DNA of 64,000 bases, taken from positions 2,418,001 through 2,482,000 of the forward strand of contig JAETXT010000004.1 of the NCBI GenBank assembly GCA_019188255.1, read 5' to 3'. Under the pieces are notes generated by a model. It saw only the letters and a program-made list of their open reading frames with translations. It did no database searches and had not been told where the DNA came from. This stretch comes from Verticillium longisporum (Eukaryota > Ascomycota > Sordariomycetes > Glomerellales > Plectosphaerellaceae). Positions 23,251 to 34,541 of this stretch are shown here, piece after piece (the first letter of the stretch is position 1; each line of letters opens with the position of its first letter). The translations under genes were made by a program, and so were the position numbers.

Positions 23251-26200
23251 ATGACTACCCAGGTGTTGATAGCCCACACGGGCCAGCGGTTGCAGGTCGT
23301 CGACACGGCTCAGTTCTCGTCACTCGATGAGTTCAAGAGCTGGGTGGCCCGCCAGACTTCCATACCCTCGCACCAGCTCGTCGCCTTGACGGGACAGGGC
23401 AAGACTGTCAAGGTGGCGAGGCTGCACCAGGAGGTTCGACCGGTCCCATCGCTAATCTGCTGTGTATTGCATGGCGTGCTGACTCTTTGGCTTGTAGGGC
23501 GAAGTCTACGTCTATGATCTCAGAGTCACATCAGCCACACCTGGCTCTGCCGAGTCTCTCGTCTCCGAAGTCCCCGCCCCGAAACGATACGCCGTTCCCA
23601 AGGCCCCCGACTACATCGACAACAGCCATGACATAGCGGCGTGGCAGACGCTGTGTCGCGAACGGCAAGCTTGGGCGCTGGGCCTCGCTGCTGACGCGGC
23701 GCGCATGGAGGAGACGACGCGCGAACGCTACAGCGAGATGGACGTCATGATCAAGTGCCTCGACGCAGCCGTCGCCAACCTCGAACTCAGCATCAAGAAG
23801 ATCGAGCCTCAATATGCGGAGCTCAAGAAATACGTCAAGCCCGCGTTGGAGGAACATACCCAGCTGGCGAGCAACTGGGAGCAGTACCTGGATCTCGCGA
23901 AGAATGTCCCCATTTCGGCAGCCATGGTTAACTTCATGACGTCCAAGGATGTCAAGAAGAAACAAGCAACGCTGGATGACTTGCTGCAGCTGGACACGGT
24001 GAAGAAGGCGGGTTCGCTGGCGGCTACATCGGAAAAGAAGTTTGCGCGGAAAGCCAGCGACCTGGACAAGGCTGTCGACACCATGTACCAAGGGCTGGAA
24101 CATCTGATTGGCGAGTTCGAAAATCTGGTGAGCCGCTCGGCTTTGTCGCACAGCGAGGAGGCCAGGCAGCTTCTTCAGGACATTGAGGCTATTGTGGGCA
24201 AGATTGATACGGATGCCCAGATTGTCCAAGAGTACGGCCAGCGCGACCTTGCGCAAGCCTCCAAAACGGCACAGAATCAGACAGAACGACTCATCCCAAG
24301 TTTGAGGAAACGCGCGAAAGAGATGGACGACATGCTTGTGTATGCCACGTCTGCGCGCAACACCATTGCGGCGGACGCCGTCGACTTCATGCGTACGATC
24401 AACGATATATCAAACCTACATGGCGACGTCAAGACTCAGTGCCAAAATCTCCGCGAGTCTGATGAGGACATGACAACGTTTGATTACCTTCGGTTGATTC
24501 ACCAATTGCCATACATGTATTCCTCTTTCGTTGGCGAAGCCATTCGGCGACGAGAGTGGACGGAGAAGGTGAAGACTGACTCTTCAACCTTGGCCAACGA
24601 GATGGCACTCTTCCAAGACGAGGAGTCGAAACGCCGAAAAAAGTGGCAGAAGAGTATCGGCAGCACATATGGGCCTGAGAGCTTCGGCTATACCATCTTG
24701 GGTCTAGAGGTGCACCCGCTAGGCGAGGTAGGGGAGAGGCCAGTCGTGGCGTAGGCCGGCCTAGAGGTGTGCTCGGGCACCTCAAGCAGCAGCAGACTGA
24801 GACCGCATTACTAGAAGAGGTACAGGAGCTTGTGAATGAGCTCAATGCGCCGACAAAGCAGCAGTCGAAACGCGTCAAGGCTTTCAAGAATGGAAGTGTT
24901 CACGAGGCAGCACTGGGCAGGAGTGGCTTGATGATCCGCGGCGATGATGACTTGCTCCGAACGCTGCAAGAAGACAAGATGAAGCTTGAAAACAGGCTCA
25001 AGACGGCCGAAAGCAGAGTAAGACGTCTCGAGGACCTCCTTCACCGAGGTCAGGCAACACGCCCAGGCCTAGGGTCTCTGTTCGGACACGACCGCAACGA
25101 CTCTACGGCTTCGATCAAGTCGACCCCTATGTCCGAGGAGCGGCGCCATTCGTCGGCGGGTACAGACATACTGCAACAGAGGATACAGCAGCTTGAGACG
25201 GATGTGGCTGCCGAAAGGGAACGCTCTACCGTGCTGGAGAAAGATCTTCTCGCCCAGATGACGCAGCACAAGGACACCAAGGGTCTGATGGAGGAGGCCA
25301 ACATTACGAAGAAGGACCTGCTTGGAAACATGGAGGCACTCAAACGAGAATTTGTCGAGGAGCGTAAGTCGCTCGAAGATGAGATTAAGACCCTGAAAGC
25401 TCGCATCGAAGAGAACGAAGACGAGATGGAAAACTTTGGCGAGTCCCGGGAGAATGAGAAGGCGACATATGATGGCCGTGTCTCAGCGCTTGACCAGGAG
25501 ATCGAGAGGCTTCGCAAGGAACAGAAGGATGAGACACTCAAGGCTCAAGGTCAAGTCGAATTTCTTCGCAACGAGGCCAGACTACAGCGCGAGCAAAACG
25601 AAAGTCTCGAGAAGCAGCTTCAGGCAGCGCTTGACGAGAACAAGACGGCCCTGGCAGCGCTCGACATCTTAAGGGAATCGAGTGACTCTCAACGTAAGGC
25701 ACTACGCAGCCTTCATGAGCAGCTTGCTCCGAATGACAGGCTCCCCGAAGACATGCTCGATCTGATCGACGCCACGCTGGCGCGGTCAGCTGAAGTGGTC
25801 GCCAGACTGCAGTCTTCAGATAACGACAAGACTGTTCTCAAGTCTAACAATGAAAAAATGCACGAAGAGCTCACGACTCTCAAGGATGAGCTGGCTGAGT
25901 CCCAGAAACAAGCTGCTACGAAAGAAGAGTCAGCGATGCACCTTCGAGAAAGTCTGGACGAAGAGAAAGCCAAAGTCAGTGCTCTCGAGAAAGATGCCGC
26001 TGGCGCTCGCAGTCAGCTGGACGAACTTCGCGCAAAAATTGCACACGGCGAGACGGGCTCAGAAAGCTTGCGGAAGCAACTGGACGAAGTTGAGCAGAAT
26101 GCCAGAACCATCAGCGAAGAACTTGCTTCCAAGCAATCACAGGTGGGCAGCCTCGAAGAGGAGCTTCACATGTACCGCGAAAAGCTTCAGGTGTCACAAG

Positions 26201-27531
26201 ACCATTACTCGGCGCTGACAGGAAGATTTGACGCGCGGACTGGCCACACGAAGGACTTGACGCAGCGTATTTATGCTCAGAACGATCGAATGTGTCGACT
26301 TTTGGAACGGCTTGGCTTCGCTGTTACTCGCGACGAGTCCTCCTCGGCCATGACCTTTACCAAGGTCCCCAGAGCCGAACGTGGCTCCATGAGCCAGACA
26401 CAAGTTGCCAATGACTCGTCCGACCCAGGGCAGCCATCGATCCGCCGTTCTTCCACGTTTCAGAGCCGCAACTTGGCTGACAGTACCGACCTGGAACTAC
26501 TGTACTGGATGAACAGTAGCGAGATTGGAGCTGAGCAGAACAAGTACGATGCGTTTATAAATAAGTTGGGCCACTTTGATATGGACCAGTTCGCTGAGAC
26601 AATTTACCGCCGCGTCAAGGACGTTGAGCACCTGGCACGGAAGCTTCAGCGCGATTCTCGTGCTTATCGCGAGAAGGCTCGCTCCTTGCAAAAGGATGCT
26701 CACGAGAAGATTGCTTACAAGCACTTCAAAGAGGGTGATCTCGCCCTCTTCCTTCCTACAAGGAATCAAAGCTCCGGGGCTTGGGCTGCCTTCAACGTTG
26801 GTTTCCCGCATTACTTCCTGCGCGAGCAGGATAGCCACCGACTGCGGTCACGCGAGTGGCTCGTGGCGCGCATCTCGCGGATCGAGGAGCGAGTTGTTGA
26901 CCTCTCCAAGAGCCTCCACAGGCAGCTTCCGGACACGGACTCTTTTAACGACGAAGACGATAATCCGTTCCAGCTGTCCGATGGACTGCGGTGGTACATG
27001 ATCGACGCTGTGGAGGACAAAGCCGGGGCGCCGTCGACACCTGCCCTCGGCAAGTCGTCCATCGCCACCTATAATGTCGAGGCCCGCGACGTCTTGCAGA
27101 CCCACGCGCAAGACAGCGCCAAGGATCAACAACGGGCCGCGGGCCACAGCATCGAGGGCGTCAGTAAGGCGCTGTCCAAGAGCTTAGAGAGTCGGCGGAG
27201 CAGCACGAATTCGAAGAAAGCCCTACCCCTGGGTGCGGGCGCGCATCTTCTCAAAGGCAACGCTGTGGCGAGCGAGACCAACTCCCTGCGTACGGCGCCA
27301 GCGGAGAGTCCGCCTGCGCAGGAGCCGCAGGCGCCGGAGGCCGAGGTACGAAACGATATCGATTCCCTGATGGGGCCCTGAGCACCGCTGATCCAAGGGG
27401 TGCAGGCGTCTGGCCCAACACTCGCGCGCGAGACGAGCGGTGTTAGTGAAGCGGCATCGAAGAAGAGTGTGGTGTGGGACCCGCTATGGAGCGTGGATGT
27501 AGCGTTTGAGAGTGGAGGGAAGCTGACATGA
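23251..27531 (+). CDS. ATG11: Autophagy-related protein 11 (selective-autophagy scaffold), frame interrupted
   Basis: Large coiled-coil scaffold that links cargo receptors to the autophagy machinery at the phagophore assembly site. Start at 23251 (MTTQVLIAHTGQRLQVV); a 64-nt intron (23434-23497) has an odd GTTCGA donor. The N-terminal ubiquitin-like part is followed by an APG17-like helical region and long coiled coils from about 24,880 to 26,200. The landmark NELNAPTKQQSKRVKAFKNG and the C-terminal Atg11 domain (FLPTRNQSSGAWAAFNVGFP) are clear. Two interruptions occur. Near 24728-24786 the frame changes after a TAG, explained either by mutations or by a 59-nt GT...AG intron. At 27379-27381 an in-frame TGA precedes sequence that resumes in frame with the conserved tail KKSVVWDPLWSVD, to a stop at 27529-27531. 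A 60-nt intron at 27346-27405 would remove that TGA. I extend the gene to 27531. Confidence 0.93.
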
Positions 27532-30500
27532 TGTGGTTTTGCATGGTGTTTTGGTCATGATAGACCCGAGACGCCCTTTGTGTATCGTACTCGGGGTCAT
27601 TCTATGGCATGTAGTACTATTCCTAGCGCTGTTTCTTCTTTTATATGGCATTTCGGTGTTGGTGGTTGGGGCACTGGGCCAGCGACAGAATACAATTCAT
27701 ATTGTTTGTATAGAAATCAGTCGCATGTTATTACCTTCTCTGGCCAAGCCTGCAGAACGTGACCGGCTGTCAGTAATAGTCCGTCTCGGTGCCATAAAGG
27801 AGAATGCCAGCCAAAGATTGTACCCATGAACGGGTTGTGAAAGACTACATGTATTTACATGTAGCCCACAAGCGGCGGTAGTATATCGGCCAGTTTGACG
27901 CGCATTTTATGTTTGTGCTGAATCAATTGGCATTCGATTCCACGATTGGGTTGAACAGCACGCCATACTGTCGTTGTCAAAGGTTCATGTTGCCAGTACA
28001 GAAATGTAATGTTAGATGAAGGTTGTCTGCAGATGCCTCTTCACGATTGGGTTCACGATCACTGAAATCACGAATGCACATGCCAGGGAACTTTGTCATG
28101 TATTCTCCCGGGAAGATCTATTACGAATAGACGCTTTTCATCGAATCCAGCTGTGATGCGAGAAGCTGTCGACTACTCACACAGATATCAAGCATTGTTC
28201 ACGCGTGCTGCTGACTTGTTGGGAAACGGCCATGAGGGCTGGTACCCGTCGAAGCTTCTTCGATCAAAAGGCACGCCTGAATGGCATGCCCGATTGACGA
28301 AGGCGATCACAGATCTACTAAGCATGGGTGCCATATGGCACTCGGCACTCTCAGCTGAGCTACTTCAGTCATCCACAGGGAGAGATGCCTGACATGATTT
28401 GCCAGGCTGGCGGAGGGTTTTCCTCCACGTCGCCGCCACCGTGCCAGAGGCCGCTGTTTGTGTTGCTACGAAGGAATGGAGTGGAAGTGAAAGGCTGTGG
28501 CGCATCGCGGCCACAGTGGTTGTGTCCCAGTCATCACAAGAGCAGTCTCCTCCTGCCAGGGTTTAAGCAGACACCATTACTCACACACTGCATGTTGACG
28601 AATATCGATGCTTGGAGCTTCTCAATGCCACTTTCTTCGGCTCAGCATTGCCATGGCTATCATCCGGGATCGCATTCCACCATCGGCATCTCCAGCAAAA
28701 TGCCCGAGATAGGCGGCAAACGCATTCCGCCAAACGCCTCCACAGCTTGGGATAATGCTTCTCCACGCCTCTCCCGCCATCCCCGCACCAGTCGACCGAC
28801 TCGAGCTGAGACTCCTCACAGGCGTTTTCGATATCCTGTAGAGTACCTTACGCTACAGGACGCATCTTCAGAGAACATTCGGCACGGCAGCACGGGCATG
28901 GCACATGTCACCCAATTGTCTCGCGAGACTTGTCTCTTGGCATCAATCTGGGCAGGCATGTTTCCAGCTCGCACCGACACCGACCAGAAGGCGAACCCGA
29001 AGCGGCCATCGCTGTCATTGTCGTCTGACACTGGTCTTTTTGTCGACGAAGTTGCTGGTTCATCTGATTGCTCGGCGACCAATGACACAGCTGTCATCCT
29101 GTCCTGTCCTACTGTACAACTTCAGCGCGGAGGAAAACGCTTCACTAGCTCGAGCCACCAACTGCAGGTCCGGGGACAGGTAGACACAGACACAGACACT
29201 GGACTACAGGATACAGGGCAAGATTGTTTCGTGTGGATGCGCGTTTCCCTCCCTGCTTCTGCGCCGTCACCGCATCAGTCACAGGTTGATCGCCCCCACC
29301 AGCCCCTTCACCGTCGCAGAAGCTTCCTTTTTTCGCTTTGCTTTTTGGACTTCCAACACGCGCGCGCGCGTAATTGCCGAGATACAATGGTGTCTCGCGC
29401 AATGCGGCGCGCAGCGGCGCGACATCGAAAAAGCAGAAGCGGGCCTCTACATGTACGCCCGAACACCTTTAGGACAATGTACAGCTAGTGACTGGGGACA
29501 GAACCTGGCCGTTGGGTCCTCGGGAAAATTCGATGCCAAACTCGATGGACGTCCTGGATCCTCCCCATCTCATCCAGTTTTGGGTACCTCTCCCACCCAA
29601 GTGCTCCAGCGCCTGGTATGATTCGACAGTTGCGGGCGAGGACTTTGACCTAATCAGGGGTACGAGGGCTGCAACTGGCTCAGGTTGGGGATGTTCCTGC
29701 ATTAGCCCTTACGACCAAGCAGTGCCGAGAGCCCCTAGAAAAAGACTGTCTCGTGTCCGGACTTGGCGACTACCTGGCTCGTACGAGGGGTGCCCGGCGA
29801 CTTGGGCGACACGAGTTGAGGTCGGATGGCAAGACCAGAGAATTCGCCAGGACCTGATCGTGAACCCTATACTGCAGCTCATCAACGGGGCACTACTTGT
29901 CGCAAATTCGTCGCCTCTCCGGTACCTTGTCCACGTTGTACAGAATCAGAGCAACCGACCATCGACTGTAGCGCGGGGCCCAAGGCCGTGTTACGAGACC
30001 TTGCCTGATATCACATAACGCAAGCTTAACCTTATCCTATGTTTGGTTCACACCACGCAACTGACCCCATCGTGTTCATCTATGGTATTCTTTTCGAGCC
30101 TCAAGCCACATACCTACTTGCGGTCATGACTGAACATTGTCAGCCCAAGACCCATCACCAAGTGTTCTCGCTGTTGGAACACTGTCAGCAACCCGAGGCA
30201 TGAACAGTCTTGGCCTTCGTCGTCGTTGACACATTTGTGGTAGCTGTTCCCACTTGGTAACAGAGGGGTGGGGGTTCTTGTGGCTCACGCTGACCCTCGT
30301 CCAGCTTGGCGCTCCACGCCTTGTCTTACTATCGCAATGCACCAACGATTTGAGGCGTTTCCGGGGCCAACCGGTCGGCTTCCTTGCGTTTCGCGCAACC
30401 TGACGCTGTGCGCACCAAAACCCCGGTCGTGGTAGGTTATGCTTATCATTGGCCTCGAGGCAGTCTTGCGTGCCCACCATTTCACTGCGCTCCATCCCGG

Positions 30501-30761
30501 ACGACGCTCGATGTCGTAGCCACTCCGCCCACCCCTGCTCTGATCAGTTGCAGGGCCAGCGCATTGATACATGGTCATCTCCCACTGGGAATACGGATTA
30601 TGGGGTCTAGCAACCTAGGTGCTCGCCCGACACTGCTTGGCATGCAGTCCAAATATAATAGAATACTCGCTCTGCTGCCTGCCTTGTGTGCTCGGCTTGT
30701 ATGCTCTCCTTATCGGTTTTGATCGCTTCAGTCACTCGCTAATTTGCTTCGTTCGTCCATA
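27532..30761. other. Intergenic, about 3.2 kb, no supported gene
   Basis: AT-richer at the left (ATG11 3' region). A 386-codon open frame at 28328-29488 on the plus strand has no recognisable domain and a biased, Ser/Arg/His-rich composition, so I do not call it. A CGCGCGCG run lies near 29362. No RNA gene was found. Confidence 0.45.
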
Positions 30762-32094
30762 ATGTTTATAAACGCTCCTTCAGTTTCACTACTTGCGACC
30801 CTCGCCGCCCTCAGCGAGGTGACTCTCGCCGCACCTGGCAATGTGCAAAAGAGAGAGCTTTCAGCTCGTCAGGATAGTCGGCCGCGCCTTGGCAATGTAG
30901 CCTACGGTTCCAAGATCGTCTCGTGCAGCAGCCCTGGCAAGATTGCCCTCACTTTCGATGATGGGCCGGGTACTTTGACGGCCGGGATCGTCGACACCCT
31001 TGAGAAGAACAATGTGAAGGGTACCTTTTTCATGGTTGGGAAGAATGGAGGAGATGGACTCACTACCGGGAACTACGACTCGCTCCTCAAGCGCATGCAT
31101 GCCAGCGGCCACCATCTTGCCAGTCACTCATTCAGCCATCCCAATTTTGACGAGATCGACTACGACCAAAAAGTCCTCGAGCTCGAGAAGAACGAGAAGG
31201 CTTTCGCTGACATTCTCGGATTCATCCCAACTTACTTCCGCCCTCCTTACACCGCCTGCGACGAGGAGTGCTACCAGGCCCTTGGGGACATGGGCTATCA
31301 TGTTGTATGTTCTCGTTTTCTAGGACGAGAAATGAGGAAAACACTGACCTCGTTTGAAGACTGACTACGACCTCGACACCAAAGACTGGGAGGCCGGCGG
31401 TGTCAACGCCAAGGCAAGGTACAGCTCTGCTGTCAAGGCCGCCGACCCCTCCTCCAGCTCTTTCATCTCGCTGTCTCACGACATTCAGGATTTCACAGCC
31501 AACGGTTTCGTCCAGTTCATGATCGATGTGGGCAAAGAGAAGGGTTTCCAGTTCGTTACACTCGGCGAGTGCCTCGGCGACCCTGCGAGCAACTGGTATC
31601 GTGACCCGAAGACCTTTGGCCCTGCCGATACCTCGATCGATCCCCCCGAGCCCAGCACCACCTCGACTAGCAGCACTGCGACACCAACGTCCAGCAAGGC
31701 TCCCGAGCCAAAGAAGCCCAAGGAGACCACCAAGACAGAGTCGGAGGCGTCGAGTTCCACCAGCATTGCCAAGTACATCCCGGCGCCCACCGACGGTCGT
31801 TTCATCGAGGCCAGCTCCATCGTTGAAACTTCAATCTTTGTGTCTGAAGATGCATCAACCACAGTTACCATGACTACTACCTTCGCCACCACGACTGCCA
31901 TATCTGTCGCTTCCTCTGCTTTCACGAGCAGCGCCTCCAACACTACCAGTGCAGAGCCCTCGACGCCCACCGAAACCAGCAGCGACTCCGCGCCGTCAGC
32001 TGTTGACGAGGACAGCGCCGCCATCGCAGTGTCTGCGCTCCCCAAGACCTTCGTCACTTCTCTGGTGGGTTTCGCAGCCTGGATGCTGCTCTAG
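30762..32094 (+). CDS. Chitin deacetylase (CE4 polysaccharide deacetylase), probably GPI-anchored
   Basis: Removes acetyl groups from chitin at the cell surface. Exons 30762-31304 and 31360-32094; the 55-nt intron has donor GTATGT, branch ACTGACC and acceptor GAAG. The protein is 425 residues. The start is the ATG before FINAPSVSLL, which begins a signal peptide of about 24 residues followed by a Lys-Arg processing site. CE4 motifs in order are TFDDGP (Asp66, Asp67), HSFSH (His122, His126), RPPY (160-163), DTKDW and ISLSHDI. All metal ligands and catalytic residues are present. The last 180 residues are a Ser/Thr/Pro-rich stalk ending in a hydrophobic segment (FVTSLVGFAAWMLL), as in GPI-anchored wall enzymes. 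No chitin-binding module is seen. Confidence 0.95.
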
Positions 32095-33010
32095 AAGGGG
32101 CCAGCATAAGGTACTCTACAAGCAAGCCCAGCGCGGTATTCTTCTGGAGAGATCGGGAGTATGACGATCTCATACGATTACTATGTGATTCGGTGCACGA
32201 TGAAATACCCCGCTGGTCTCGGTACATAAACAAACATACCTCACGCACCTCGATGGCGCCCCTTTTCTATCTTCTCGCGGTACTTATTTGACTGATGGCC
32301 TCACTGGGATGAAAGGAGCACTACTATGTTATTTCCCACAGGCCGTCTGAGCTATGCGATACCCGGCGAACATGTCGTTTCGTCTAATGAACGTGTCAAC
32401 TTTCGACAAGCTTTTTTATAAACATATTTGTTTGCTCTTCTCGGCCTGTGAACATGACTATGAGGGTATTTTGGCATGGAGAGACCCCGCATGGCGGAAA
32501 TTATGATGTTGGTGCTTTTCTCGTATTCCTGTCGTGATGATCAACCGTTTCGGGCATGGCTTGGCGGCGAGCTATGGGGCGTGATATGAAGGCGGCGTCC
32601 GGAACGATTGGTGCGTGCCGGGGGGTCTGGGGGATCACTGCTCGTATTTGCACATGGTCACGGGGAGGTTCGTTGTTCGGAAGGGCATGAGATCGCGATG
32701 AAATGGTGGTCACCTGTTGACATTGACCAGACGATCTGTCCGCCCAGGAATATGTCTGCAATGGCAGTGTATTCCTCCTATGGACCGTGACCCTCGGTTC
32801 GTTCAAGAAAGCTGGCTTGTGCCTGTTACTCTGGATGTTTGGGAAAAGACTTTACTTCTTCACGCTTGAAAGGTGCTTCCTAAATGGCCAACCTATCCTC
32901 TCCCCTGATTTTGGGGAGGTGAGTATACCTGGCAGTACCGCCAAGCGCCGCGCTCTGCCCACACTGAAACAAAAGCTCTTCATATAACGACAGCACCCTG
33001 CCTGGGTTGG
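32095..33010. other. Intergenic spacer
   Basis: About 0.9 kb between the chitin deacetylase and the tandem repeat. Short open frames only. No gene or RNA seen. Confidence 0.5.
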
Positions 33011-33013
33011 CTT

Positions 33014-33152
33014 TCGAGTATTCATCTCGATACATAATGTACTATATGCCTAGGATGACTAGAAGTATTCATCTTGATACGTGATGTACTACATGCCTGA
33101 GCCAATAACCGAGTGTTCGGCTTGTTACATGATGTACTACAGGCCTGGGCAC
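33014..33152. repeat. Three imperfect tandem copies of a unit of about 48 bp
   Basis: Units start near 33014, 33062 and 33111. Each reads roughly GAGTATTCATCTTGATAC, then ATGATGTACTACATGCCTG. Copies differ by several substitutions, so the repeat is old. It lies just past the 3' end of the transcription-factor fragment. Confidence 0.75.
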
Positions 33153-33268
33153 GTGGTTGACGTTGGGAACACGAGCTTGGAACTGCATTTACCTCTACTG
33201 GTTCTTGCCCATGCTGTACGTCCCGCAGCAACCCCATCCGCTGCTCGCGCCCTCTCAGCTGGCTGTTT

Positions 33269-34498
33269 TCAAGGCTCCGCCCCATAGCCAAGAAATCCAC
33301 CGGCAAAAAAGTCCTCCATATTAGGAAACATTTCAGTCCAGTCTATCTCATACTCGTGGGCCACGGGATCCGCCCCGCGAGCCACTCCGTCCGGTGCCAG
33401 CATTTCAGTCACTCTTGTAACGCCATCTGCGAGAGCAGCTCCGGCCATGGGTTGCTGGCTGCCGTCGAGGCGAGACAAGAGTTTCTGCTGCGCGAGGTTG
33501 CCGAACCTGGCTGCCCATGACTTGCTCGGATCCTGACCCACCCAGTAGCTGACTTGCGCAACGAGGTCTGCGGCGCTGCGATCCGGGAAATTGGAGACTG
33601 TCTCGCCGTAGTGCGAGAGAATCAAAGCGCCGTAGACCAGACGGAGGCACATGTTGGAGCCAAGAGACGATTTGAGATGGGTTGGCAGTTTGAGAAAGGT
33701 CTGCAGTATCACACGTGCGTGGACACAGGCATCGACCCTGAGGTCCGCTTTCGCCTTCTCAGCCGTGTTTGGGGAATTCGCAGTGGTCCGAGAAGCGGCA
33801 TCGTCGAAGGCCTGGGAGGTTGTGGCATGGTTGGCCATGAAGATGTTGGGCGACAGGCCTTCATCGAGCTCCTGGAGGGATCTCATTATGAGAATGAGAG
33901 ACGCGGAATGCTGGCCGATCTTGAGTTTTAGCGCCGTTGGAAGGTCTGGATAAACGAGCATAGTTCAGTATGGAAGATACCTTTCGCATTCCAAGCTTTA
34001 CCTACCAAGTAAGTGGCGCCAGCGCGCTTCCCAGTCGGCGAAATAAGTGCTGCTGGCAATGAACTTTCGTGGCTGGCGTTTCTCTAGCTTGCTGAGGAGG
34101 GAGGCATACAGAGAAACCTCGGCTACCAGCATACCATCCTGCATGGAGGCGTCGTAGAAACTCAGCAGAATGTTGCAGTGGTCCAGGTAGTCCCTAGGGA
34201 TGACGGAGGGCCGGCCTGTGGTGGCTGCCCAGCTGTGAAATCCGTTAGTGGTCAGCGGCGCGACGACAAACATGGACGTACTGCAGGTGATGCAACGATA
34301 TTGTAGACCACAGCCGAACGGCTTTTTGGTCTTCCAAGTTGGCAGTTTCGTTCTTGATTTTGTTGACAATGCTTGAGAAGCGGCGCTAAACTTTGCGATT
34401 TGATCATGGGCTGTCAGATACGACAATTGAGAGAACCCGCGTTAGTGGCGCTTGGCAAGCCGTGTCCCGTCGTTCTCTCTCAACTGCGAAAACATCAT
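33269..34498 (-). pseudogene. Fragment of a fungal-specific (Zn2Cys6-type) transcription factor, lacking the DNA-binding domain
   Basis: The C-terminal half of a fungal transcription factor is readable in three exons: 34385-34282, 34232-34006 and 33945-33269. Introns of 49 and 60 nt have donors GTACGT and GTAGGT, and phases agree (335 residues). Typical features are LWSTISLHHLHWAATTG, then a regulatory-domain-like helical region, and the C-terminal IDWTEMFPNMEDFFAGG. Upstream, an in-frame reading from an ATG at 34498 hits TAA at 34444-34446 and then needs a frame change near 34370 to join the domain. No Zn2Cys6 cluster appears in the 1.5 kb beyond. A TATAAATA sits at 34534-34541. Either this is a decayed truncated copy, or a short gene with an unresolved first exon. 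I favour decay. Confidence 0.55.
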
Positions 34499-34533
34499 CT
34501 GCCAAACTCTAGACGAATGAAAGTGAAAAGCTT

Positions 34534-34541
34534 TATTTATA
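34534..34541 (-). promoter_or_regulatory. TATA box upstream of the transcription-factor fragment
   Basis: TATAAATA on the minus strand about 36 bp before the ATG at 34498. If functional it would drive a transcript covering the truncated gene. Motif only. Confidence 0.4.

Noticed and set aside
23531..24256. 241-codon minus-strand frame over ATG11
   Set aside because: An antisense shadow; the plus strand is clearly ATG11.
28320..28375. tRNA-like stretch on the minus strand (GTAGCTCAGCTGAGAG)
   Set aside because: It resembles a D-arm but is followed by a GTGCCATATGGCAC palindrome rather than an anticodon arm, and no T-loop (TTCRA with pairing stem) follows at the right distance.
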